Source: Terriglobia bacterium
GTDB taxonomy: Bacteria; Acidobacteriota; Terriglobia; Versatilivoradales; Versatilivoraceae
NCBI GenBank assembly: GCA_951813285.1
Contig: OX638355.1
Coordinates: 1,488,653 to 1,552,652, forward strand
Direction of reading: 5' to 3'
DNA length: 64,000 bases
Shown: in pieces, positions 36,150-45,719 of the stretch
Position numbering within the stretch: the first letter of the stretch is position 1
Layout of the letters: every line of letters starts with the position of its first letter
The notes under the pieces: generated by a model
Told to the model about the DNA's origin: nothing
Seen by the model: only the letters and a program-made list of their open reading frames with translations
The model's database searches: none
Program-made: the position numbers and the translations under genes

Positions 36150-36178
36150 TTGATTTTTGACCGGCCGGTTTCTACAAT
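36150..36178 (+). promoter_or_regulatory. Sigma-70-like promoter for the UvrD/PcrA helicase gene
   Basis: TTGATT (36150-36155), an exact 17-base spacer, and TACAAT (36173-36178; five of six consensus bases). It lies about 75 bases before the helicase ATG. Confidence 0.55.
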
Positions 36179-36253
36179 GGGACCGATCCTGCTGGTCGGG
36201 CTTTCGCTCCCTCCTTTGCCCGGTTTTTTTTCAAGTTCCCATCCCCTTGTTCC

Positions 36254-38464
36254 ATGCTGCGACTGGAAACACAACTCAATCCTGAACAGTTGCGGGCCGT
36301 CGAAACGATCGAAGGCCCCTTGCTGATCCTGGCGGGAGCCGGGAGCGGCAAGACACGCGTTATTACCTACCGAATTGCGCATCTGATCGAAAACAAGCAG
36401 GTCCGGGCCGATCGAATCCTGGCGGTGACCTTCACCAACAAGGCCGCGGAGCAGATGAAGATCCGCGTTAGAGCTCTGTTGCGCCGCGGGCGTGGGGCCG
36501 ACCCTCACATCTCCACCTTCCACTCGTTCTGTGTACGGATCCTGCGTCCGAACATCGGCCCATTGGGCTATGGGAGCGACTTTTCGATCTACGACCAGGC
36601 CGACCAGTTGACTCTGATCAAGAATTGCCTCAAGGAATTGGAGTTGTCCGACCAGGCTTTTTCGCCGCGGTGGGCCCTTTCCCGGATTTCCGAGTCCAAG
36701 AACCGCGGCCGAAGTCCCCGCGAGCTGTATGCCCAGGCCTACGATCCCAAGGGCGAGCGGCTGTCGCTGGTCTTCGATCTCTACCAGAAGAAGCTGCGGC
36801 AAGCCAACGCGCTGGACTTCGATGACCTGCTGTTGAAGACGGTGGAGCTGCTGCGGAGCCAGGAAGCCGTCAGGCTGGGTCTGAATGATCGTTTCGCCTA
36901 CCTGATGGTGGATGAGTACCAGGACACCAATCGGCCCCAATATGAACTGATCCGGCTGTTGACCCAATCCCGTCAGAATATCTGCGTGGTGGGAGATGAG
37001 GATCAGTCCATCTATAGCTGGCGCGGAGCCGACATCCAGAACATCCTGAGCTTCGAGAAGGACTATCCCGCGAGCCGGGTGATCAAGCTGGAGCAGAACT
37101 ACCGTTCCACCAAGACCATTCTGGCCGCCGCCGGCGCAGTGGTCGCTCACAACCGGGCTCGCAAGGGAAAGAAGCTCTGGACGGATCAGGTTGCCGGAGC
37201 CCTGATCGGGTATTACGAAGCCGAGGATCCGGAGGCCGAAGCGCTGTTTGTGGTTCAACAGATCCTTGCTCACCAACGGTCCGAACGCAATGAGCCGGTG
37301 GGCGTACTCTACCGGACCAACTTCCAGTCGCGCTATTTCGAAGAGGCCTGCCGGCGTTGCGGTGTTAAATATTCAATTGTGGGGGGATTCAGCTTTTACG
37401 AGAGAGCGGAGATCAAGGATCTGCTGGCCTACCTCAATCTGACCCTGAATCCGCACGACCGCGTCAGCCTTCTGCGGGTGATCAACACCCCGCCGCGCGG
37501 CATCGGCAGGGTGACCGTCGACGCCCTGGAAAAGGAGTCCCGGGACTCGAATCTCTCTCTCTGGGAGGTGGTGGAGCAGGCGGTCGAAAAGAAGACCCTG
37601 CCCGCCAGGGCCTTGAAGGCCTTGACTCCTTTTTGCATGCAGATTCGCCAATTCAGGAGCGAGCTGGAGACCAGGCCCCTGTCGGAGTTGATCCAGATCA
37701 TCCTGGATCGGTCCGGTTACCGGCAGTGGCTTCAAGCCGAGGACACGGAAGAAGCTCGCTCCCGCTTGGAGAACCTGCAGGAACTGGTGATTGCCGCGCG
37801 GGACAGCCAGAATCGGGGTGAAAATCTGCGGGAATTCCTGGATCATGCCGCCCTGGTTTCAGACACGGACGATTTCGATGAGGATGCCACGGTGACGCTG
37901 ATGACCATTCACGCCGCCAAGGGATTGGAGTTCCCGCTGGTTTGCCTGGCCGGGCTGGAGGAGGACCTCTTTCCCCACAGCCGCTCGCTTCTGAATCAGG
38001 AAGGGCTCGAGGAAGAACGCCGGCTCTGTTATGTCGCTCTGACCCGGGCCCGCCGAAAGCTGCTGTTGACCCGGGCCAAGTTTCGTCGTTTCCTGGGGGG
38101 CGAGAGTTTCAACCGGACGGAGCCCTCCTGTTTCATCTCCGAGATCCCTCCCGATCTCCTGCAGAAAACCTGGGGAGCCCCCAAGTCTGTCAGGAAAAGC
38201 TATGACGGACCCACCTATAACGATGCCGACAGCATTCGGCAATTTTACAGGCAGCGAGGGAAGCGCATCGACCTGGCTCCCAGGAAGACGGAGATTGAAG
38301 TCGGCCGCTTCAAGCAGGGCCACAGGGTTCGGCACCGCACCTACGGCATCGGCAGTGTGGTCCGTTGCCAGGGCGAAGGCGACGATTGCAAGCTCACCGT
38401 GCTCTTCCCCCGCCACGGTCTGAAGAAGCTCCTGGTCAAGTACGCACGTCTGGAACGGGTTTAG
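36254..38464 (+). CDS. UvrD/PcrA-type DNA helicase
   Basis: A 736-residue superfamily 1A 3'-5' helicase. Motifs: Q motif LNPEQLRAVE, Walker A AGAGSGKTRVI, motif Ia AVTFTNKAAEQMK, ISTFHSFCVRIL, motif II MVDEYQDTN, motif III VVGDEDQSIYSWRGAD, motif IV LEQNYRST, motif V VTLMTIHAAKGLEFP, motif VI VALTRARRKL. The C-terminal ~60 residues (FKQGHRVRHRTYGIGSVVRC) form the Tudor-like RNA-polymerase-binding domain of PcrA/UvrD. It acts in nucleotide excision repair and in clearing replication-transcription conflicts. Its 3' end overlaps the convergent nhaC-like gene by 29 bases. Confidence 0.93.
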   Translation: MLRLETQLNPEQLRAVETIEGPLLILAGAGSGKTRVITYRIAHLIENKQVRADRILAVTFTNKAAEQMKIRVRALLRRGRGADPHISTFHSFCVRILRPNIGPLGYGSDFSIYDQADQLTLIKNCLKELELSDQAFSPRWALSRISESKNRGRSPRELYAQAYDPKGERLSLVFDLYQKKLRQANALDFDDLLLKTVELLRSQEAVRLGLNDRFAYLMVDEYQDTNRPQYELIRLLTQSRQNICVVGDEDQSIYSWRGADIQNILSFEKDYPASRVIKLEQNYRSTKTILAAAGAVVAHNRARKGKKLWTDQVAGALIGYYEAEDPEAEALFVVQQILAHQRSERNEPVGVLYRTNFQSRYFEEACRRCGVKYSIVGGFSFYERAEIKDLLAYLNLTLNPHDRVSLLRVINTPPRGIGRVTVDALEKESRDSNLSLWEVVEQAVEKKTLPARALKALTPFCMQIRQFRSELETRPLSELIQIILDRSGYRQWLQAEDTEEARSRLENLQELVIAARDSQNRGENLREFLDHAALVSDTDDFDEDATVTLMTIHAAKGLEFPLVCLAGLEEDLFPHSRSLLNQEGLEEERRLCYVALTRARRKLLLTRAKFRRFLGGESFNRTEPSCFISEIPPDLLQKTWGAPKSVRKSYDGPTYNDADSIRQFYRQRGKRIDLAPRKTEIEVGRFKQGHRVRHRTYGIGSVVRCQGEGDDCKLTVLFPRHGLKKLLVKYARLERV

Positions 38465-39998
38465 AAGGAAGGGGACGGCCCAGGAATCGAACGACCAACA
38501 TGCAAACGGCGATGCCGCAGGGAAGCAATACCCAGGGGGATATCCCCAGGCCCACCGGCAGGTACCCCAAGAACAGAGCCACGATCCCCACGGTGCAGGC
38601 ATAGGGAAGTTGGGTTCGGGTGTGACTGACGACGTCGACCCCGGCGCCGGCAGCCGACAGGACTGTAGTGTCGGAAAGGGGTGACATGTGGTCGCCCAGG
38701 GAGGCGCCGGCCAGGACGGATCCGGTCGCGGCGTAGAGGATGCTCCCGTCGCTGCCTGTGCCCAGGGCGACGGCCAGGGGAAGGATGATGGGGATCAGGA
38801 TCCCCATGGTTCCGAACGACGATCCCGTGGAAAAGCTCGTGCCTGCCGCCAGGAGAAAGGAAAGGCCGGGCAGGATCCAGGGGGGCACGGTGGTCTGCAT
38901 CAGTGAGGAAAAGTAGGCGGCCGTTCCGGCTTCCTCCAGTGCATTGCCCAGGGTCCAGGCCAGATAGAGAACAGTCAGTGCTCCCAGGATGGAGCGAAAA
39001 CCGGTGCCGACGGACCGCGACAGGAAACGCATCGAGTGGGCTCCAAGTTTAAGAAAGGCCAGAACGGTAAAACCGAAGGCGGTGGCTGAGCCGACCAGGA
39101 TGGATTGAAAGGGATCCGAGTTGCCGATGATCTCCAGAACGGTGATCGGTTTTCCGGCGCCGACCGTACTGGACCATCCGACAAGAACGAGGGTTACCAG
39201 GGTCGCCAGGACGAGGAGGCCGATGGCCGTCAAGGCCAGCCAGGCCAACCTGGGATCCGGAGCGGACTCTTGCGGGTCCCGTTGGGGTAGCGATCGTGCG
39301 GCGGCCTTGAGTTCCGCCCGGGCCATCGCCCCGAAATCTCTGCCGGTAATGGCAATGCAGGCGACAAAGGCCAGGGTAAAAATGCTGTAAAAGCGGTAGG
39401 GGATGGACTGTAGAAAGACAGAGAATGCGGAGTCGGTTGCAGGCAGGCCCTGCAGGGCCTTGCCGATGAGGTCCAGCTCGAAGCCGATCCAGGTGGAAAT
39501 CACCGCAATCGAGGCGATGGGAGCGGCCGTGGAATCGACAATATAGGCCAGTTTTTCACGGGAAATCCTGCAGCGGTCATAAATTGGGGCAAAGGACTTT
39601 CCGACAACCAGACAGTTGGCATAGTCGTCAAAAAAGACGACCAATCCGGCCAACCAGCTTGCTCCCATGACACTCCGTCGCCGGCTGCTCAGCCTTCCCA
39701 GTCGAAGAATCAAGGCCGTGGCGGCGCCGCTGTCGGTCAGGATGGTGGCCGTGGCGGCAACCAGAAAAGAGAAGATGACGATGGCGGAATGACTCTGGTC
39801 GAAGACAGCGGAATACAGATAGCGGTAGATCGCTGCCAGGGAGCCGCCAGGGTCTCCTCCCTGGGCCACAAGAGCGCCCGCGACCACACCGATTCCAAGT
39901 CCGAGAAAGATCTTCCGGGTGATCAGAGCTACCGAGATCGCCAGGACTGCCGGAACCATCGATTCCGGCCCCGCGGTCAAAGGGAGATCGGTGATCAT
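38436..39998 (-). CDS. NhaC-family Na+/H+ antiporter
   Basis: A 520-residue protein with about 12 transmembrane segments. The characteristic NhaC/IT-superfamily segments are present: FFDDYANCLVVGKSFAPIYD, LAYIVDSTAAPIASIAVIST, STGSSFGTMGILIPIILPLA and GDHMSPLSDTTVLSAAG. Members exchange Na+ for H+, some for malate or other organic anions, so substrate choice is not certain. It is convergent with the helicase gene, overlapping its last 29 bases. An R2 fragment begins 19 bases upstream of its ATG. Confidence 0.9.
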   Translation of the reverse strand: MITDLPLTAGPESMVPAVLAISVALITRKIFLGLGIGVVAGALVAQGGDPGGSLAAIYRYLYSAVFDQSHSAIVIFSFLVAATATILTDSGAATALILRLGRLSSRRRSVMGASWLAGLVVFFDDYANCLVVGKSFAPIYDRCRISREKLAYIVDSTAAPIASIAVISTWIGFELDLIGKALQGLPATDSAFSVFLQSIPYRFYSIFTLAFVACIAITGRDFGAMARAELKAAARSLPQRDPQESAPDPRLAWLALTAIGLLVLATLVTLVLVGWSSTVGAGKPITVLEIIGNSDPFQSILVGSATAFGFTVLAFLKLGAHSMRFLSRSVGTGFRSILGALTVLYLAWTLGNALEEAGTAAYFSSLMQTTVPPWILPGLSFLLAAGTSFSTGSSFGTMGILIPIILPLAVALGTGSDGSILYAATGSVLAGASLGDHMSPLSDTTVLSAAGAGVDVVSHTRTQLPYACTVGIVALFLGYLPVGLGISPWVLLPCGIAVCMLVVRFLGRPLPSKPVPDVRT

Positions 39999-40475
39999 AG
40001 GCGAGGGTTAACCTGAGAGCCTTTTGCAAAATTCGTAGCGGGGCAGGTCATTTTGCCGGCAAACGTGATGTTCAGCCCTTTTCAATGTAAACAAACCGTC
40101 TGCTCATACTTGACTACGAGCGGGTTTCCCGCAGGTTTCCCGCCACCCGGCGCAGGAGGTTGTTTCAGCCAGGTATTTTAGCCCTATTTCTCAACCGCTC
40201 GCTGGATACCTCACCAAATGCCGCTGGTCAACAGCGGGTTGTCGGCCGAATTGTGAAGGCTTGCAGATAGGGACTCTGCCGGGCGGCCCCCAACGCGAGG
40301 CGGCGGCCTCGGAGGATCCATGGTGGAGCTCTTGAAACAGCCGCACAAGCAACCTCGGCCTTGGACAAAAACAACGGACAGCCAAGGACTTCTTGTTAAG
40401 ATGGATCCAGCGACCCGGCGAGAAATGCGGGCCAGGGCGGCCGGGAATCCGCGAGCCGACCTGCGGAGGAACTTG
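39999..40475. other. Divergent intergenic region nhaC-like/lon with R2 fragment
   Basis: 477 bases between divergent genes. It contains an R2 left-end fragment (40017-40086) and a short palindrome GCGGGTTTCCCGC near 40119-40131. The lon frame is open back to 40320, but the ribosome binding site argues against that start. No CIRCE-type heat-shock operator is visible; CTTGAAA at 40331-40337 resembles a sigma-32 -35 without a matching -10. Confidence 0.55.
40017..40086 (+). repeat. R2 element, left-end fragment
   Basis: GAGCCTTTTGCAAAATTCG followed by the shared GGGGCAGGTCATTTTGCCGG and CAAACGTGATGTTC block, ending in TTTTCAATG. It is the best-preserved left end; no pairing arms or right end follow. 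Confidence 0.65.
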
Positions 40476-42935
40476 ATGAGCGACGGAAAGCCAAAATCCG
40501 ATACCGAGGATACCCTTGCCAACGGCAAACACTCCGGCAGAATCCTCGATTCGGACAAAGGGACCGACTCCGGGCCATCCGGGCAAGAGGATTCCGGATT
40601 GGTGCTGGCCACCAAGCTCTTGCCTGCCAGCATCCCGATCCTGGCGGTGAGGCCGCGGCCGTTTTTCCCGGGACTGCCGGTTCCGCTGGAAGTCACGGGA
40701 AAGTTGCCGCTGGCTGCGATAAAGCGGGCGGCGGATTCCTCCGACCAGACGTTGGGCCTGGTGCTTTTCAAAGACCCGGAGGCCGAGGAAAGGCCGGAAA
40801 ACCTCTTTCGGGTCGGGGTGGCGGCCAAGATCGTCAAAGCCGTCCAGGTCGAGCCGGAGATCACCCATGTGCTGGTGAACTGCCTGGAACGTTTCACTGT
40901 CCAAGACATGGATTTGGGAGAAGCGGGCCTGTTCGCCCGGGTGGAATATCACTACGCCCCGGAACTCTCGGTCAACCTCGAGCTCAAGGCCTACTCAATG
41001 GCAATCATCTCCAGTCTCAAGGAATTGGTGAAGCTGGATCCGCTGCAATCCGAGGCCATCAAGCTGTTCTTGAGCCGATCCAGTTTGGAGGATCCGGGGA
41101 AATTGGCCGACTTTGCGGCTCATCTGACAACGGCCGAGGGTTGGGAACTGCAGAAGATTCTGGAGACGTTCGATGTTCGCCACCGGATCGACCGGGTGCT
41201 GACCTTGCTGCGAAGAGAGTTGGATCTCTCCAGGCTGCAAAAGAAGATCACCACGCAAATCGAGGAAAAGATTTCCACTCAGCAAAGGGAGTTTTTTCTC
41301 AAGGAGCAACTCAAGGCCATCAAGAGAGAATTGGGTCTGGAGAAGGAAGGAAAAACTACCGAGATCGAAAAGTTCGAGGAACGCCTGGAGTCGCTGAAGC
41401 TGACACGCGACGCCCAGGGGGTGATCGAGGACGAACTGGGCAAACTGAAAATCCTGGAAACCACCTCTCCGGAATATACGGTGACCCGGAACTATCTGGA
41501 GTGGCTCACGGTGCTTCCCTGGGGGAAATACAGTCGCGATTCCTACGGCCTGAGCCGGGCCCGAAAGGTATTGGACCGCGACCATTATGGTTTGGAGGAC
41601 GTCAAGCAACGAATCCTGGAATTCATAGCCGTGGGCAAGATGAAAGGGGATATCTCGGGTTCGATCATTTGCCTGGCAGGCCCTCCGGGGGTGGGAAAGA
41701 CTTCCGTAGGCAAGAGCATTGCCGCGGCGTTGGGTCGCCGCTTCTATCGCTTTTCCTTGGGTGGCATGAGAGATGAGGCGGAAATCAAGGGGCACCGGCG
41801 CACCTATATCGGCGCGATGCCCGGGAAATTCATCCAGGCTCTCAAGACCGCCGGCACCTCCAATCCGGTCATCATGCTGGACGAAATCGACAAGATCGGG
41901 GCTTCCTTTCGCGGTGACCCCGCCTCGGCCCTGCTGGAAGTTCTGGATCCCGAGCAGAACGGCAGTTTCCGAGACCACTATCTGGACGTTCCCTTCGATC
42001 TGTCCAATGTCCTGTTTGTTGTAACGGCCAACCGAACCGATACGATTCCACTGCCACTGTTGGATCGTATGGAAGTGATCCGGCTGTCGGGGTACATCCT
42101 GGAAGAGAAACTGGAGATTGCGCGGCGCTTCCTCATTCCCAAGTCGATCCGCAACCACGGTTTGACTCGGACCCGGATCGGCATTCGCAAGGCGGCGCTC
42201 ACCTCCATGATCGATGGCTATGCTCGCGAGGCTGGAGTCCGCAGCCTGGAGAATCTGATCAGGAAAATCGCACGCAAGGCGGCGCTGGAGCTATCGCAGG
42301 ACTCCAGCAAAAAGATTGTGGTCACCCCCAAGAATATCGAAGCTTACCTGGGAAAACCCATCCACAGGGCGGACGAACTCGCACCGCATGCCCCCGGGGT
42401 GGTGACCGGCCTGGCCTGGACCAGCCTGGGTGGCGTGACCTTGCAGGTGGAGGCGACGGCTGTGGCCAGCCATCGGAAGGGGTTCAAGCAGACGGGACAA
42501 CTGGGAGAGGTGATGGTGGAGAGTTCCGAAATTGCCTACTCCTACGTCATGTCCCGCATGTCGAAGCTGTCCCGCGATGTCGAATTTTTTGACCGCCACT
42601 TCGTTCACCTGCACGTTCCGGCCGGTGCAATTCCCAAGGACGGCCCCTCCGCCGGAATCACCATGGCCACGGCCCTGGTCTCCCTGATCCAGGGCAAGCC
42701 GGCCAGGCAGGGTCTGGCCATGACGGGAGAGTTGACACTCACCGGCCGGGTACTGCCCATCGGAGGGGTCAGGGAAAAGGTGATTGCGGCGCGGCGGGCC
42801 GGCCTGGTCAGCTTGATTTTTCCCGAAGGCAACCGCAAGGACTACGAGGAACTTCCGGACTACTTGAGGAAGGGTCTGTGCGTGAGGTTTGCCGACCACT
42901 TCGAGCACGTCTACCGATGGGCTCTGGCCGGATGA
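40476..42935 (+). CDS. lon: ATP-dependent protease Lon
   Basis: At 819 aa this is a complete LonA protease. The N-terminal substrate-binding domain starts about residue 50 ([20 protein letters not shown]), the linker coiled coil includes [17 protein letters not shown], the AAA+ Walker A is [15 protein letters not shown], Walker B is [11 protein letters not shown], and the protease domain has catalytic Ser in [16 protein letters not shown] and Lys in [14 protein letters not shown]. It degrades misfolded and regulatory proteins. The frame opens 52 codons earlier, but GGAGGA five bases before ATG 40476 fixes the start. The first ~45 residues are polar and low-complexity. Confidence 0.95.
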   Translation: MSDGKPKSDTEDTLANGKHSGRILDSDKGTDSGPSGQEDSGLVLATKLLPASIPILAVRPRPFFPGLPVPLEVTGKLPLAAIKRAADSSDQTLGLVLFKDPEAEERPENLFRVGVAAKIVKAVQVEPEITHVLVNCLERFTVQDMDLGEAGLFARVEYHYAPELSVNLELKAYSMAIISSLKELVKLDPLQSEAIKLFLSRSSLEDPGKLADFAAHLTTAEGWELQKILETFDVRHRIDRVLTLLRRELDLSRLQKKITTQIEEKISTQQREFFLKEQLKAIKRELGLEKEGKTTEIEKFEERLESLKLTRDAQGVIEDELGKLKILETTSPEYTVTRNYLEWLTVLPWGKYSRDSYGLSRARKVLDRDHYGLEDVKQRILEFIAVGKMKGDISGSIICLAGPPGVGKTSVGKSIAAALGRRFYRFSLGGMRDEAEIKGHRRTYIGAMPGKFIQALKTAGTSNPVIMLDEIDKIGASFRGDPASALLEVLDPEQNGSFRDHYLDVPFDLSNVLFVVTANRTDTIPLPLLDRMEVIRLSGYILEEKLEIARRFLIPKSIRNHGLTRTRIGIRKAALTSMIDGYAREAGVRSLENLIRKIARKAALELSQDSSKKIVVTPKNIEAYLGKPIHRADELAPHAPGVVTGLAWTSLGGVTLQVEATAVASHRKGFKQTGQLGEVMVESSEIAYSYVMSRMSKLSRDVEFFDRHFVHLHVPAGAIPKDGPSAGITMATALVSLIQGKPARQGLAMTGELTLTGRVLPIGGVREKVIAARRAGLVSLIFPEGNRKDYEELPDYLRKGLCVRFADHFEHVYRWALAG

Positions 42936-42944
42936 GAAATAGGG

Positions 42945-43835
42945 CTAGTGCGGCAGGGTGTTCCGGAACCAGTCCACGGTCTTGGAAACCGCTTCCAGGA
43001 GGGGCTGGGAAGGCGTTTTCAGAGGATGACGGGTCTGAAAGGTGTGGCCGGCATTTTCGATGACATGGAATCGGCAGAGTCGGCAATCGGCACATTGCCA
43101 CAGGCGCTCACCTTCGGACAACGGTACCCGGCGGTCCTGGCGACCGTGCAGAATCATGACCGGAATGGTCGCCTCTCTCACCGCTTTCAGCACGTCCAAG
43201 CGGTGATCATTGCGCTCCAGCGCCTCCAGAGCGGCGACCGCCATTCTGAGGGGCGTTTCGTGCTTCTCCCGGGGAACCTCCAGATACCCCTGGTTTCGCC
43301 ATCGACGGCGGGTATCGGCGTCGAATCGGTCAAAGGTGCCGATGGCTCCCCAAGTGACGACCGATGCTATCTGCGGCGCCTGGCGGGAATGGAGAATGGC
43401 GTAGCTTCCCCCACGGCTGTGTCCAACGGCTCCAACGGCGTTGAGGCGCATTCTATCCGCCAGCGGCAGGTTCCCCAGCAAGAGGGCATCCATCACCAGG
43501 TCCCAGTCCCGCAGCTCCTGGGTGGTTGAATTCCTGGAGAATCCCTCCGGGTCGTCAATCTTCCAGGGATTTTGGTCGATTCCCGAAAGGGCGTGGTTGA
43601 AGGTGACTGCGGCAAATCCGGCTTCGCTCAGTCGCCGGCCCAGGTAGGGAAAGAATCCCCAGTCCTTGAATCCCAGAAAACCATGGGCCACAAGGACCGG
43701 ACTGACAGTCCGCTTGCCGTCGGGAATGCGGAGGGTGCATCGGACCTTCAATCGGTCGGCGTGGATCAGGGTGAAATCGGTTTCTATCACGACAGGAAGC
43801 GGGATTGACTGAATTTCTCCCCAAAACCAAGGCAT
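42945..43835 (-). CDS. Alpha/beta-hydrolase (dienelactone hydrolase/acyl esterase-like)
   Basis: A 296-residue alpha/beta-hydrolase. The oxyanion segment is LVAHGFLGFKDWG, the nucleophile elbow GHSRGGSYA, the acid ILHGRQDRRVPLSE and the base His in ENAGHTFQ, a complete triad. No signal peptide. Substrate unknown; similar proteins include prolyl oligopeptidase-like and acyl-CoA-type esterases. A GTG about 15 codons downstream (before IETDFTLIHADRL) could be the true start. It is convergent with lon, only 9 bases apart. Confidence 0.8.
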   Translation of the reverse strand: MPWFWGEIQSIPLPVVIETDFTLIHADRLKVRCTLRIPDGKRTVSPVLVAHGFLGFKDWGFFPYLGRRLSEAGFAAVTFNHALSGIDQNPWKIDDPEGFSRNSTTQELRDWDLVMDALLLGNLPLADRMRLNAVGAVGHSRGGSYAILHSRQAPQIASVVTWGAIGTFDRFDADTRRRWRNQGYLEVPREKHETPLRMAVAALEALERNDHRLDVLKAVREATIPVMILHGRQDRRVPLSEGERLWQCADCRLCRFHVIENAGHTFQTRHPLKTPSQPLLEAVSKTVDWFRNTLPH

Positions 43836-43923
43836 TGCCGGGGGGAAGGATTATTAAACGATCATCCCCCGGGACAACGGCCCGGGGTTCCAGCAAGCCA
43901 CCAGGCGGCGGTGGCCGTCACCC

Positions 43924-44490
43924 TCACTCTCCAGCAGTTTGCCCTATTGGGGATCTGTCCAGAATGAACTCCAGGAGGCGTCGCGCCGATTCAGCGACGG
44001 TCAGCTTGCCCGTGGGCACCACCAGATCTGCGGAGGCCGGAGCTTCGTAGGGGGCGCTGACTCCCGTGAAGGAATTCAGGCGGCCCGTCCGAGCCTTGCG
44101 GTAGTGTCCCTTGGGGTCCCTTTGCTCGCAGGTTTCAGGGGGACAGTCCACGAAGATCTCGCAGAAGCGGCCCTCTGCGAAAAGGCTTCTCACGCGGGAT
44201 CTGTCCTCCGCATAGGGGGAAATGAAGGCCGCGATCACCAACAGGCCGGCATCCACCAGCACCCTGGCGACCTCGCCGGCCCGCCGGATGTTCTCTCGAC
44301 GATCTTCAGGACTGTAGCCAAGATCCTTGTTGAGGCCCTGCCGCAGAATGTCTCCATCCAGAATGTAGCAGGGAATCCCCCTTTGGTTGAGCGCCTGCGC
44401 CACTTCACGTGCCAGGGTACTCTTGCCTGAAGCCGGCAGTCCCGTCAACCATACGGCGAGCCCGCATTTCTCGCCAAGGGGCCTGATCAT
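43924..44490 (-). CDS. cysC: Adenylylsulfate kinase
   Basis: The 188-residue APS kinase phosphorylates adenosine 5'-phosphosulfate to PAPS. P-loop GLPASGKSTLA near 15-25, DGDILRQGLNKDLGYSPEDR, RRENIRRAGEVAR, FISPYAEDRSRVR, and GVSAPYEAPASADL are all conserved. No sulfate adenylyltransferase (cysDN/sat) or sulfotransferase gene is adjacent. The frame is open for 93 codons upstream, running into repeat sequence; ATG 44490 gives the normal N-terminus. The stop is 88 bases from the hydrolase ATG, so the two could share a transcript. Confidence 0.92.
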   Translation of the reverse strand: MIRPLGEKCGLAVWLTGLPASGKSTLAREVAQALNQRGIPCYILDGDILRQGLNKDLGYSPEDRRENIRRAGEVARVLVDAGLLVIAAFISPYAEDRSRVRSLFAEGRFCEIFVDCPPETCEQRDPKGHYRKARTGRLNSFTGVSAPYEAPASADLVVPTGKLTVAESARRLLEFILDRSPIGQTAGE

Positions 44491-44673
44491 GGCGCGAAGT
44501 ATACCATTCCAATGGAGGTCCCACAGGGAAACGGTAGGCTCGAGAGACCCTTTGCGTTTCAGCAAATCAGCGCCGTTGCACTCCGAAATAAGGCAACCCT
44601 TTTCTGAGACAGAACACCTGGCCCCGCCCCGCGGATCATTCAAGGAAAACACCCAATCCTCATTAAAGGCGAA

Positions 44674-44703
44674 CCACGAATGAACACGAATAGACACGAA
44701 TAG
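44674..44703. repeat. Tandem CACGAAT-type direct repeat
   Basis: CCACGAATGAACACGAATAG followed by ACACGAATAG: three imperfect ~10-base units. Related in style to the CACGAAGGGA units at 63619-63665 and in R1. Confidence 0.5.
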
Positions 44704-44777
44704 GGATGGAGCTCCTTCAATGACGAGCGACGCCTGGGTGCATCTGCAATATTGTGACGTTGGTGTCACTGCGTCAT

Positions 44778-44955
44778 GGGAGGGAGCCCACCCGGGAGCG
44801 CGGGCGTCCCGCCCGCAACCTTATTCGTGCAAGCAGCCTGCGATCCAGGGGCATTCCTTCGAACAGTGCACCAAACCGGCCTTTGCAGGGTTCGCTACTG
44901 TGGCGCCAAGTCCTATGCGGGCGAGGCGCCCGCGCTCCCGGGTGGGCGTTCTCCC
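44778..44955. repeat. GC-rich inverted-repeat element
   Basis: The left arm 44778-44815 contains GCCCACCCGGGAGCGCGGGC. The right arm 44917-44955 contains its complement, followed by CGTTCTCCC against the left-arm GGGAGGGAGC. About 100 bases lie between, with no gene. Confidence 0.65.
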
Positions 44956-45026
44956 ATTCACTCTTGCTCCTCAAGAGAGCGTGTCGGGTTGCCGGGCCGC
45001 AGCCCTGCCGTGCAGATCATGCGAGA

Positions 45027-45362
45027 GAGCCTCTTGCAAACTTGGCAGTGGGACAGGTCGTTTTGCCGGCAATCGTGATGTTCTGCCTATTTCAATAGTC
45101 GGGTGCGACCTGGTGGAAAAGGGAGTTCACCACAAAAAGCACAAAAGTCACAAAACGAATTTCTTGATTTCGAGTCTTGACGATCCGAGGTTGATCCCCA
45201 TGGCGTCGCGTTGACCGGATGCACACAGATAGCCCGGAACTTGTGCGACATGTTCGGGAGTCAACGCCTTGCAGGCTTTCAGTGGTCTGCTCTTTTTGTG
45301 TTTTTGTGCCTTTTGTGGCCATTTCCGGCAAAGGTCCCGCTGCTGAATTTTGCAAAAGGCTC
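45027..45362 (+). repeat. R2 fold-back element, complete copy 2
   Basis: Ends GAGCCTCTTGCAAA and TTTTGCAAAAGGCTC. Left domain has TTTTGCCGGCAATCGTGATG; pairing arms are CACAAAAAGCACAAAAGTCA (near 45132) and TTTTGTGCCTTTTGTGGCC (near 45302). The loop includes TTTCTTGATTTCGAGTCTTG and an extra ~100 bases absent from copy 1. Total 336 bases. Confidence 0.7.
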
Positions 45363-45367
45363 GAGAG

Positions 45368-45502
45368 TGAAACAATCGGAAATCGATAATCCCGTCGCGA
45401 CCTTGGTTCCCCGTCACGGTTAACCTCAGCGCCTTGGTGGCCCTTCGTCGTTCTTCGTGTCTCTTCGTGGATAACTCTTTTTTGTCTTTTTTCTTTTGGT
45501 GC
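45368..45502 (-). repeat. R1 repeat copy E
   Basis: Opens TGAAACAATCGG five bases after the R2 right end and carries the core CCTTCGTCGTTCTTCGTG. The right end is diverged (TTTTGGTGCA). Same orientation as copies A and D. Confidence 0.7.
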
Positions 45503-45719
45503 AGGAAAGGACGAGCGGCAGAGGGCTTGGCACCGTTGCCCCGAAGGATGGGATGGGATATGCTACGAGGGTCGGTGTGGTTCGGAATGGCGGCTGATTT
45601 CTCGGGGAAGGGTCCCGGGTCGATCCACTCGGTGCCCGCGCTTCGGTAGTGACGCCGTCTCCTCCTTGCCCCCAAAACCCCAATCGGGACCGGTCCCACG
45701 GTCGATCGGAGGTGGATTG

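Larger units (their letters stand above)
44491..45719. other. Gene-free repeat island (1.2 kb)
   Basis: Between cysC (minus) and the TlpA-like gene (plus) there is no convincing coding sequence. In order it holds a short ACACGAAT direct repeat, a GC-rich inverted-repeat element, a complete R2 element and, five bases later, R1 copy E. Open frames here are repeat translations. Confidence 0.75.

Noticed and set aside
39999-40475. Heat-shock operator (CIRCE) or sigma-32 promoter for lon
   Set aside because: No CIRCE inverted repeat; a CTTGAAA box is present but lacks a suitably spaced -10.
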